Assembly (NCBI GenBank): GCA_937907395.1
Contig: CALCII010000010.1
Coordinates: 101,116-165,115 of the forward strand
DNA: 64,000 nt
Reading direction: 5' to 3'
DNA from: an uncultured Chitinophagaceae bacterium
GTDB lineage: Bacteria > Bacteroidota > Bacteroidia > Chitinophagales > Chitinophagaceae
In this document: piece after piece, positions 32,566 to 40,328 of the stretch
Layout of the letters: the number at the start of each line of letters is the position of its first letter
Numbering within the stretch: position 1 is the first letter of the stretch
Notes under the pieces: generated by a model
What the model was told of the DNA's origin: nothing
Database searches by the model: none
What the model saw: only the letters and a program-made list of their open reading frames with translations
Made by a program: the position numbers and the translations under genes

Positions 32566-33927
32566 CTAAATTTTCTTCCCTTTCCATTTTCCACTTCTGA
32601 GATAAATAAATGCGGGAATAAACATTCCGATCCAGTATACCCATTCACTCATCCATCCATAAGTGATCGACAGGAAAAAATAATCCAGTACCACATATAC
32701 ATAAATAAGATAGAAGATAATGGTGAACAGTTCAATGAACAATGTAACACGACTGTTGCCCGTACCTGTAACTGCATTCAGAAAAACAGTGGAAACAGAC
32801 ATGAGTATTAATGCCAGCGAAACCACTCTCAACACAGGGATTGCGTTCGCAACAAATTCATCACTTTGCCCATAGATGGAAAGGAACAACACCGGAAACA
32901 GGTTGATAAGAGCACTTACCGTGATCATGACAGTGAGATTGATCCGGATGAGTTTTTTAATCAACGGAAATACCTGGTCCTGTTTGTTTTGGCCGATGAT
33001 GTTACTCACCATGGTGCTGCTGGTGGCCGCCATAGCCCAAACAAAGGAACCAAAGAATCCAAACACATTTCGCATGATATTAGAAATGCCCAATGCCATT
33101 TCTCCATGTTTCACAATCAGCAGGTAAAAGAATTCCCAGCTTATGATGCTCACTGCATGCTGAAAAATGAGAGGAGCAGAGAAAGAAAGGATCAGCGTAA
33201 ACAATTCTTTATTGAAATGAAAATCTTTAAATAAAGAAAACTCTTTAGCAATCCCTTGCTGTTTAATAACAAGAAAGATCACAAACATGCCGATAAATTC
33301 AGCAATAACCGACGCAACAGCGGCGCCGTTAAATCCCAGTTCCGGGAAACCCATTTTGCCAAATATGAGTACATAGTCGAAAAATACATTACTCAGCGCT
33401 TCAGCTAATGTACCAAACAACAGCAACCTGCTGTTATTGGTTCCAACGAGTAAAGCATTCCGCATCTGGTAGATATAAAGAAAAAATAAGCCCCAGATCC
33501 GGATATTCAGAAATGTAATGCATTGCTGCAACTCATTTTCATTGGTTATAAATTTCCGGAATACGGCAGGCATCACAAACCAGGTGGTTAGTACGCCAAT
33601 ACAGGCAATGCCAATGGCAATAAATATTCCCTGGTTAAAAATTTTTCCGATTTCTTCCGGCCTGTTTTCACCTGCCCGACGGGCAATCAAGGCTTGTAAG
33701 CCATTGTTCAACCCAAATCCAATTGCCGCAAAAATGAGGTAATAAACACCGGTTACACTGGCCAATGCCAGCGATTGGCTGCTGTAATGCCCCAGAAATA
33801 TATTATTGGTGATAAAGTTCAGTTGCGGAATAAGAATCGCCAATCCAATTGGCAACGCAATGCCAAGTATTTGTTTATTGGTAACTTCGAGCTGTAAATG
33901 ATTCTTTATGGTTGTTTCCCCTGCCAA
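32566..33927 (-). CDS. MATE family efflux transporter
   Basis: A 453-residue inner-membrane protein with 12 hydrophobic segments in two similar halves. It begins QILGIALPIGLAILIPQLNFITNNIFLGHYSSQSLALASVTG (read in parts), the usual first-helix pair of MATE transporters, and a related pattern restarts near residue 240. MATE proteins export drugs or metabolites in exchange for sodium ions or protons; the substrate here is unknown. Its 3' end is only four bases from the convergent TPR gene. No regulator gene is adjacent. Confidence 0.9.
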   Translation of the reverse strand: MAGETTIKNHLQLEVTNKQILGIALPIGLAILIPQLNFITNNIFLGHYSSQSLALASVTGVYYLIFAAIGFGLNNGLQALIARRAGENRPEEIGKIFNQGIFIAIGIACIGVLTTWFVMPAVFRKFITNENELQQCITFLNIRIWGLFFLYIYQMRNALLVGTNNSRLLLFGTLAEALSNVFFDYVLIFGKMGFPELGFNGAAVASVIAEFIGMFVIFLVIKQQGIAKEFSLFKDFHFNKELFTLILSFSAPLIFQHAVSIISWEFFYLLIVKHGEMALGISNIMRNVFGFFGSFVWAMAATSSTMVSNIIGQNKQDQVFPLIKKLIRINLTVMITVSALINLFPVLFLSIYGQSDEFVANAIPVLRVVSLALILMSVSTVFLNAVTGTGNSRVTLFIELFTIIFYLIYVYVVLDYFFLSITYGWMSEWVYWIGMFIPAFIYLRSGKWKGKKI

Positions 33928-33984
33928 ATGAAAAATTTGAGGCGAAATTATCGTTATTATTGCACAGAACTGAAATAATTAAAA

Positions 33985-34806
33985 TTGCTGCAACAGGTCT
34001 ATTTTTTTAAAGAAGAACAAACCGGTGAAATGGAATCGCCGGGTTTGGAATTGGTCGTGCAATCTGCGGCAGATTTCATTGGCTTTCTATTGATAAACAA
34101 TAGTTCCCGTAAAGTAGTTGCCTGGGCACTGTACAAACATTCTGGTTTGCAGGAAAGTGAACTTCTTGCATTGCTGGACAAAGAATCATGGATGGCTGGT
34201 AAAGGGATGAAGACGAGCATTGTCTCTTATTCTCATCGCAATATTTTACTGCCAGATGAAATTCAGGAAGCCGATCATCAGGAATCTGTTTTTCAACTGA
34301 TGTTTGATCAGCATCCTGATGAATTGCGGTTACTGGATGCCGTTTCCAATTTACAGGCTGTAAACCTGTACGCAGTGCCTGCAGAATCAGTACAATTATT
34401 GCGCAACACCTTTCCGGACGCAAGATGGCATCATCAGCAATCAGTTCTGGCAAACAGGGATGCTTCTGTTGAACCCTTATTGCAAATCGAAATTTATTTC
34501 AATCATCTGTTTATTACGGTTGAGAATAATGGAAAATGGTTATTGCTGAAATCGGTTTGCTACCAGACCCCGGAAGATGTACTGTATAACTTGTTAAACA
34601 CGATACAGGAATTGGAACTGGATCCCGAAAACACCCGTATTGCCATTTCCGGTATGGTGGACCAGCAATCGGCATTAGCCAACCTGCTTCATCAATACAT
34701 CCACAACCTGGAATGGAACCATGAACTCAGGTATCAATTTTCATCAACTGATCTTTCAACTCATACACTGGCCCTGGCCGACCGTATAGCAACATGCGTA
34801 TCATAA
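33985..34806 (+). CDS. DUF3822 family protein
   Basis: A 273-residue protein of the Bacteroidota DUF3822 family, which has an actin/Hsp70-like split layout. The visible pattern is LELVVQSAADFIGFLLINNSSRKVVAW, then a long helical middle, then a second half starting EIYFNHLFITVENNGKWLLL and ending in LADRIATCVS. It is located directly upstream of rsmD with a 13-base overlap, as in many relatives. An in-frame stop lies nine bases before the TTG at 33985, which I keep as the start; an ATG at 34030 would remove the first 15 residues. No function is established; cytoplasmic location is likely. Confidence 0.72.
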   Translation: MLQQVYFFKEEQTGEMESPGLELVVQSAADFIGFLLINNSSRKVVAWALYKHSGLQESELLALLDKESWMAGKGMKTSIVSYSHRNILLPDEIQEADHQESVFQLMFDQHPDELRLLDAVSNLQAVNLYAVPAESVQLLRNTFPDARWHHQQSVLANRDASVEPLLQIEIYFNHLFITVENNGKWLLLKSVCYQTPEDVLYNLLNTIQELELDPENTRIAISGMVDQQSALANLLHQYIHNLEWNHELRYQFSSTDLSTHTLALADRIATCVS

Positions 34807-35342
34807 GCGGAAAATTTGGTGGCCGCACTTTTCAGCCACCGGCAAAAATGCCTTTTACCCGTCCAACTACGGATATCGCCAAAGGCGGGTTATTCAATAT
34901 ATTGGAAAATAACCTGGATCTTTCTTCGTTGAAAACGTTGGACTTATTTGGAGGTACCGGAAGTATCAGCTATGAACTTGCTTCCAGGGGAGCTGTTGAT
35001 CAAACGATTGTTGAAAAGGATCCGGCTATGTCGGCATTCATTCTACAAACAGCAAAAAAACTGGGCATCCAACTGAATCTTGTAAAGATGGATGTGTTCA
35101 AATACATAGACCTTTGTACAGATCAGTTTGATTTCATTTTTGCGGGTCCGCCGTATGCACTCGGAACCATTGATGAATTGCCAAAACTTGTGTTTGAAAA
35201 ACAGTTACTGAAAGAAGATGGGTGGTTTGTATTGGAACATACGCCCCGTAATTCATACCAGCAATTCCCTTATTTCAGGGCAGAACGGAACTATGGAACA
35301 ACTGTTTTTTCATTCTTTGTAAACAAACCAAAGGAACAGTGA
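34794..35342 (+). CDS. rsmD: RsmD-like 16S rRNA (guanine-N2) methyltransferase with altered motif IV
   Basis: A 182-residue class I SAM methyltransferase. The N-terminus MRIISGKFGGRTFQPP and TRPTTDIAKGGLFNIL is that of RsmD, which methylates G966 of 16S rRNA. The SAM loop is LDLFGGTGSISYELASRG. The catalytic motif IV, normally (D/N)PP(Y/F), reads AGPPY (Gly at residue 118, codon GGT at 35145-35147), so the residue that holds the target amino group is missing. One base change from GAT would explain it. The gene overlaps DUF3822 upstream and the cyclo-ligase downstream by a few bases, so it is cotranslated. Confidence 0.88.
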   Translation: MRIISGKFGGRTFQPPAKMPFTRPTTDIAKGGLFNILENNLDLSSLKTLDLFGGTGSISYELASRGAVDQTIVEKDPAMSAFILQTAKKLGIQLNLVKMDVFKYIDLCTDQFDFIFAGPPYALGTIDELPKLVFEKQLLKEDGWFVLEHTPRNSYQQFPYFRAERNYGTTVFSFFVNKPKEQ

Positions 35343-35911
35343 CCAAACAAGAGGTAAGAAACTTATACATGGAAAAGCGGATGTCACTTGCCGTTAGTGA
35401 TAAAAACCGCATGGACGACCTCATCCTGATACAGTTTCAGCAATTGCAATTGCCGGAATTAAATCTGCTTCACAGCTATCTTTCAATTGATGAAAAACAC
35501 GAAGTGCCAACAGATGCTATACTCTCGTTCCTGGAGTTTCGCAATCCCGGTATGCATATAACAATACCCAGAATCAACAAAGAAACCAGATCCATTGAAT
35601 CTGTTTTATATGATGAGCAGGTATTGCTTCAGAAAAACAGTTGGGGGATTCCTGAACCGGTTGGCGGAACAGTAGTTGATCCTCAGCTAATTGACATGGT
35701 ATTGGTTCCGCTGCTGGCTTTTGATACCAACGGATACAGAGTGGGATATGGAAAAGGATTTTATGATGAATACTTGTCCCGCTGCCGGGAGGATGTGCTT
35801 AAAATAGGATTAAGTTATTTTGAAGCAGTTGATTCCATCACCGATACTGAGCAATTTGATATACCTTTAAACTACACAGTAACGCCGCTCCGGATATATG
35901 AATTTGGCTAA
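35339..35911 (+). CDS. 5-formyltetrahydrofolate cyclo-ligase
   Basis: A 190-residue enzyme that converts 5-formyl-THF to methenyl-THF with ATP. It has the family pattern TKQEVRNLYMEKRMSL, then WGIPEP and the C-terminal DMVLVPLLAFDTNGYRVGYGKGFYDEYLSRC (read in parts), whose G-Y-G-K-G-F-Y-D motif binds ATP/phosphate. The start is GTG at 35339, overlapping the rsmD stop (GTGA). The 3' end overlaps lpxK by 14 bases. It is part of a tightly coupled five-gene operon. Confidence 0.92.
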   Translation: MTKQEVRNLYMEKRMSLAVSDKNRMDDLILIQFQQLQLPELNLLHSYLSIDEKHEVPTDAILSFLEFRNPGMHITIPRINKETRSIESVLYDEQVLLQKNSWGIPEPVGGTVVDPQLIDMVLVPLLAFDTNGYRVGYGKGFYDEYLSRCREDVLKIGLSYFEAVDSITDTEQFDIPLNYTVTPLRIYEFG

Positions 35912-36992
35912 TTTTACATTTCAATCGTTTCGCATTTTATTACTTCCGTTTGCGTTATTGTATGGCGGACTGATCTGGCTAAGAAACCGTTTATACGACA
36001 AAAAAATATTTCAATCAGCATCTTTTAATCTGCCTGTTATTTGTGTGGGCAACCTTAGTGTGGGAGGTACAGGTAAATCGCCCATGATTGAATACCTGGT
36101 ACGCTTACTGAAAGATGATTACAAACTGGCAACACTGAGCAGAGGATATAAACGTAAAACAAAAGGGTATGCACTGGCAGGAGATCAAACCTCAGCTTTG
36201 GAAATTGGCGATGAACCCATGCAGTTCCATCTCAAGTTTCCGGATATAGCCGTTGCTGTTGGTGAAGAACGTATTGAAGCCATTCCGCAACTGTTACAGG
36301 ATGTGCCAGGTACAGAAGTGATATTGCTGGACGATGCGTTTCAACATCGTGCCATTAGACCCGGCTTTTCAGTTGTTCTTACTGATATCGGAAATTTATT
36401 TACACGTGATTTCTTTTTGCCTACAGGGGATCTGCGAGATGAAAAAAGCAGTTATAAAAGAGCAGATATTATTGTTGTCACAAAATGCAAACCTGATCTT
36501 TCTGAAGAAGAACGAATGAGAATACTGAAAGAAATTAATCCGTTAGCTCATCAACGGGTTTTCTTTTCAACAATTGTTTACGGGGTTCCTTATCACATAT
36601 TGAGAAATGAAGAACCTTACTTTCTGCACAAAAACCTGGAAGTATTGTTGCTTACCGGTATTGCTAATATTGAACCGTTGAAAAAATTTGTACTGGATCA
36701 AACTTATACATATGAGCGCATTTCATACAGTGATCATCACGTATTTACAATTGACGACCTGAAAGAGATCAAACGACGTTTCGATAAACTGGATCACACA
36801 CAAAAAATAATACTTACAACAGAGAAGGATGCAGTGCGACTGATCAAATTCCGGGAAGAGCTGGAAGGATTGCCCCTATACGTATTACCAATCCAGCATG
36901 AAATTTTATTTGGTGAAGAGCCTCAATTCAGAACGCAGTTCACCACATTCATTGAACAATTTAATAAGACTGATAAAACCTATGGGAAATAA
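35898..36992 (+). CDS. lpxK: Tetraacyldisaccharide 4'-kinase
   Basis: A 364-residue inner-membrane-associated kinase that adds the 4'-phosphate of lipid A. An N-terminal membrane anchor (FRILLLPFALLYGGLIWLRN, residues 11-30) precedes the P-loop VGNLSVGGTGKSPM (about 50-63), then LSRGYKRKTKGYAL and the DDAFQHRAI motif. These are the family landmarks. It overlaps the cyclo-ligase gene by 14 bases and rnr by 11 bases. Its presence shows the organism makes lipid A. Confidence 0.95.
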   Translation: MNLANFTFQSFRILLLPFALLYGGLIWLRNRLYDKKIFQSASFNLPVICVGNLSVGGTGKSPMIEYLVRLLKDDYKLATLSRGYKRKTKGYALAGDQTSALEIGDEPMQFHLKFPDIAVAVGEERIEAIPQLLQDVPGTEVILLDDAFQHRAIRPGFSVVLTDIGNLFTRDFFLPTGDLRDEKSSYKRADIIVVTKCKPDLSEEERMRILKEINPLAHQRVFFSTIVYGVPYHILRNEEPYFLHKNLEVLLLTGIANIEPLKKFVLDQTYTYERISYSDHHVFTIDDLKEIKRRFDKLDHTQKIILTTEKDAVRLIKFREELEGLPLYVLPIQHEILFGEEPQFRTQFTTFIEQFNKTDKTYGK

Positions 36993-39006
36993 AAAAACAA
37001 ACAAGAAAAAAAAGTCGCCGTCTTCCAGGAAGAATGGTGAGACCTATAAAGGACGTATTGAAATTACGAGAAGTGGAATGGGGTATGTAACGGTTGAACA
37101 AATGCAAAGAGATGTATTGGTTCGTCCGCAACACTTCAATACCAGTTTGCACGGTGATCTTGTGGAAGTGGAAATCACAAAAGATTCCGGAAGCGGAAGA
37201 GTGGAAGGAAGCATTAGCAAAGTAATTGAGCGCAAGCAAACAGAGTTTATCGGGTATATACAAGTACAGAAAAACCATATCTTTTTTATTCCGGATACCG
37301 ACAGGCCAATGCCCGATTTATATATCCCCAAAGAAAAAAGTAAAGAAGCTGTGAATGGCGATCGGGTAGTGGTTCGCTTAAGCAGTTGGGAAAAAGATCG
37401 GAGAGCCCCGGAAGGGGAAGTACTGGAAGTAGTGGATCAGGACGACCTGAATGAACTGGCAATGAAACAGATACTGTTACAAAGTGGCTTTCCACTTCAG
37501 TTTTCAGAGGAAGCTTTGGAAGAAGCAGCCCGCATTCCCGAAACAATTAACAGCCGGGAAATACTGAAGCGGAAAGATTTCCGGAATGTACTTACGTTCA
37601 CGATTGATCCTGTGGATGCAAAGGATTTTGATGATGCCATTTCCATCAAAGCTCAGTCCAACGGTTTGTATGAAATAGGAGTTCATATTGCCGATGTAAG
37701 TCATTTTGTAGAACCAGGTTCCGTACTGGATGACGAAGCGTATGAACGGGCAACATCTGTTTATTTGCCCGACAGAGTATTACCCATGCTGCCGGAACGG
37801 ATCTCCAATGAACTTTGTTCATTACGGCCCAGGGAAGATAAGTATACATTCTCTGCTGTGTTCAAAATGAGTACAAAAGGAGAAGTGAAAGATGTGTGGC
37901 TGGGACGAACATTGATTCATTCTGATCACAGGTTTACCTATGAAGATGTACAATCAATTATCGAATCTGGTGAAGGATTGTACAGTGATGAAGTATTATT
38001 GTTAAATAAAATAGCACAGAAACTGCGGAAAGACCGTTTCAAAAAAGGTGCAATTAATTTTTCATCACAGGAAGTACGTTTCATACTTGATGAACACAAA
38101 AAACCAATTGGCATCACCGTTAAAGAAAGTAAGGAAGCGCATCAGCTGATTGAAGAGTTGATGCTTCTTGCGAATAAATATGTGGCTCAATATATCAGTA
38201 CAATTTCAGTAAAGGAAAAACCCATTCCTTTTCCTTACCGTGTGCATGATACACCCGATGAAACAAAGCTCACACCATTCATAGCTTTTGCACGTAAATA
38301 CGGTCATAAGTTTGATACATCATCGCCGGAACTGGTGGCAGCTTCTTTCAATCAGATGTTGAAAGATGTGCAGGGTAAACCGGAGCAACACGTACTCGAA
38401 ACGCTGGGTATCCGTACGATGGCCAAGGCGGTGTATACCGCAGAGAATATAGGGCACTACGGATTGGCTTTTGAGCATTATTGTCATTTCACATCTCCTA
38501 TACGCCGCTATCCCGATGTGCTGGTGCACCGCATTTTACAACAATGCCTTGATCAGCAGCCGCAGGTCGATAAAAAGATGGAACAGAAATGCCGTCATTG
38601 CAGTGAAAGAGAACGTGCGGCAATGGAAAGTGAACGGGCTGCCAATAAGTACAAACAGGTGGAATACATGAGCCAGTACCTGGGTGAAGAATTTGATGGC
38701 GTGGTGAGTGGAGTAGCTTCATTTGGATTTTGGGTGGAAACAATTGAACATAAATGCGAAGGACTTGTTAGTCTGTTTTCGTTGAGTGATTTTGATGAGT
38801 TCCTTTACAACGAAGAAGATTATTGCCTCGTTGGGCGACGGAGCGGAAAATTATTCCGTATGGGCGATAAAGTGAAGATAAAAGTCATTGCAGCCAACCT
38901 GGATAAACGCCAGCTGGATTATGAATTAGTATTGGGGCATATGAAAATAACCGAAAAGAAATTTTACGATACTGTAAATAATAAAAAGAAAAAGAAGAGA
39001 AAGTAA
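36982..39006 (+). CDS. rnr: Ribonuclease R
   Basis: A 674-residue 3'-5' exoribonuclease that degrades structured RNA. After a Lys-rich N-terminus come cold-shock-type domains (YKGRIEITRSGMGYVTV; DRVVVRLSSWEKDRRAPEGEV, in parts) and the RNB catalytic domain with DPVDAKDFDDAISI (metal-binding Asp residues) and HFTSPIRRYPDVLVHRIL. A C-terminal S1 domain (GEEFDGVVSGVASFGFWVET) and a Lys/Arg-rich tail (NNKKKKKRK) follow. The ORF can be read 28 codons farther upstream inside lpxK, but the ATG at 36982 gives the usual Lys-rich N-terminus. Last gene of the DUF3822-rsmD-cyclo-ligase-lpxK-rnr operon. Confidence 0.95.
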   Translation: MGNKKTNKKKKSPSSRKNGETYKGRIEITRSGMGYVTVEQMQRDVLVRPQHFNTSLHGDLVEVEITKDSGSGRVEGSISKVIERKQTEFIGYIQVQKNHIFFIPDTDRPMPDLYIPKEKSKEAVNGDRVVVRLSSWEKDRRAPEGEVLEVVDQDDLNELAMKQILLQSGFPLQFSEEALEEAARIPETINSREILKRKDFRNVLTFTIDPVDAKDFDDAISIKAQSNGLYEIGVHIADVSHFVEPGSVLDDEAYERATSVYLPDRVLPMLPERISNELCSLRPREDKYTFSAVFKMSTKGEVKDVWLGRTLIHSDHRFTYEDVQSIIESGEGLYSDEVLLLNKIAQKLRKDRFKKGAINFSSQEVRFILDEHKKPIGITVKESKEAHQLIEELMLLANKYVAQYISTISVKEKPIPFPYRVHDTPDETKLTPFIAFARKYGHKFDTSSPELVAASFNQMLKDVQGKPEQHVLETLGIRTMAKAVYTAENIGHYGLAFEHYCHFTSPIRRYPDVLVHRILQQCLDQQPQVDKKMEQKCRHCSERERAAMESERAANKYKQVEYMSQYLGEEFDGVVSGVASFGFWVETIEHKCEGLVSLFSLSDFDEFLYNEEDYCLVGRRSGKLFRMGDKVKIKVIAANLDKRQLDYELVLGHMKITEKKFYDTVNNKKKKKRK

Positions 39007-39096
39007 AGCAGTTTTTGAGATAGATGATACTGCAATTATATGAGTGATAGGGATCTAACTTCTATCTTCTAACTCCTTTCTTCTAAATAAAACACT

Positions 39097-40062
39097 ATGC
39101 ATTCTTTTGAAGAACTTTTAAAACAATTTGAAACCTATTTCAGTGTCCGTCATTTTCCGGAACAACCGGCTACTTTATATGACCCGGCACAATATATCCT
39201 TGGCATTGGCGGGAAACGTGTACGACCAGTGATGGTATTGATGGGCAATGAATTATTTGATGAAATAAAGCCCGATGCATGGCCGGTTGCGGCAACCGTT
39301 GAACTGTTTCACAATTTTACATTGATTCATGATGATATTATGGATCAGGCTCCCTTACGCAGAGGCATGGAAACAGTACATCAGAAATGGGGCGTGAATA
39401 CAGCAATACTCGCCGGCGATGCCATGATGATCCGTTCCTACGATTATCTCAACAAAGTGAGTGCAGAAGTATTACCACGCATTCTCTCGGTATATAATAA
39501 AACGGCATTGGAAGTATCGGAAGGGCAACAACTGGATATGGATTTTGAAAAACGTTCAGATGTATCCCTGGATGAGTACAGAAATATGATCCAGTTGAAA
39601 ACGTCCGTATTATTGGCGGCCAGTTTAAAAATGGGTGCCATGATAGGAGGGGCCAGCGAGGGGAATGCCAATCATCTCTATGAATTCGGGCGCAACCTTG
39701 GTATTGCCTTCCAGGTGCAGGATGATTACCTAGATGCGTTTGGTGATCCTGCAAAATTTGGCAAACAAGTGGGGGGAGATATTTTAGCCAATAAGAAAAC
39801 ATTCTTAATGATACATGCTGATCAATCTGCCGATACTGCAACAAAAGAGGAGTTAACCCGGCTTCAGCAAACCAATGCGGCCGATAAAGTGGAGAAAGTA
39901 CTTTCCATTTTCAGAAAAGCAGGAGTAGATGAATGGGCTATGGAATTAAAGAACCAGTACCTGGAGAAAGCACTCCATCATCTCGAAGAAATAGCTGTTT
40001 TAAACAAACGTAAAGAGCCTTTAAAGCAATTGGCAGGATTCCTTGTACAAAGAGAATATTAA
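39097..40062 (+). CDS. Trans-isoprenyl diphosphate synthase (polyprenyl synthetase family)
   Basis: A 321-residue prenyltransferase that condenses isopentenyl diphosphate with allylic diphosphates. The first Asp-rich motif is LIHDDIMD (residues 77-83) and the second FQVQDDYLDAFGD; IGGKRVRPVMVLMG binds the substrate phosphates. It could be a farnesyl/geranylgeranyl or longer-chain synthase; two bulky residues (Leu, Ile) just before DDIMD do not settle the product length. Cytoplasmic. It has no downstream T-tract terminator on its own strand; the hairpin at 40115-40138 is oriented for the other strand. Confidence 0.92.
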   Translation: MHSFEELLKQFETYFSVRHFPEQPATLYDPAQYILGIGGKRVRPVMVLMGNELFDEIKPDAWPVAATVELFHNFTLIHDDIMDQAPLRRGMETVHQKWGVNTAILAGDAMMIRSYDYLNKVSAEVLPRILSVYNKTALEVSEGQQLDMDFEKRSDVSLDEYRNMIQLKTSVLLAASLKMGAMIGGASEGNANHLYEFGRNLGIAFQVQDDYLDAFGDPAKFGKQVGGDILANKKTFLMIHADQSADTATKEELTRLQQTNAADKVEKVLSIFRKAGVDEWAMELKNQYLEKALHHLEEIAVLNKRKEPLKQLAGFLVQREY

Positions 40063-40106
40063 TCTTCTAACATTCATTTCAGTCTGCTTTTTGCAACAAA
40101 AAGAGC

Positions 40107-40138
40107 AAAAAAAACCCGGACACATCTCTGTGTCCGGG
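40107..40138 (-). terminator. Orphan minus-strand intrinsic terminator
   Basis: A perfect 10-bp GC-rich stem (on the minus strand CCCGGACACA / TGTGTCCGGG, 40138-40115) is followed by eight T on the minus strand only (40114-40107). No minus-strand protein gene is upstream; both neighbours are on the plus strand. Confidence 0.85.
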
Positions 40139-40260
40139 CTGGGCACTCAAACCTTTTGCCCATCTGCACCTGATTTGCCTTTATTACCAGATGGTGTAAA
40201 ATTGCACCGCCGCAGATTCACTGAAAATGATTTTATACAGGACAGAAACTGATTAAAAGC
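40107..40260 (-). ncRNA. Candidate small structured RNA on the minus strand
   Basis: The 266-base gap between the prenyl synthase and permease genes ends, on the minus strand, in a strong terminator. Upstream of it are compact helices: TGGGCA/TGCCCA (40162-40157 with 40145-40140), CCATCTG/CAGATGG (40194-40188 with 40166-40160, partly exclusive with the first) and GGTG/CACC (40208-40205 with 40196-40193). I could not assign an RNA family and see no strict TAnnTTTG promoter for it. The 5' end is a guess. Confidence 0.45.
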
Positions 40261-40272
40261 AGTTTTTTAAAC

Positions 40273-40286
40273 ATGATCCCGATCAT
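40273..40286. repeat. Palindrome upstream of the APC permease gene
   Basis: ATGATC-CC-GATCAT, a perfect 6+6 inverted repeat 42 bases before the permease ATG. It could be an operator or a short hairpin. Confidence 0.4.
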
Positions 40287-40328
40287 CTGTTTGTTTTTTA
40301 CTTATTTTGAAGCCTCTAAACCAACCGT

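Noticed and set aside
40043..40252. 69-residue plus-strand ORF after the prenyl synthase gene
   Set aside because: It overlaps the synthase 3' end and runs through the terminator hairpin; no family signal.
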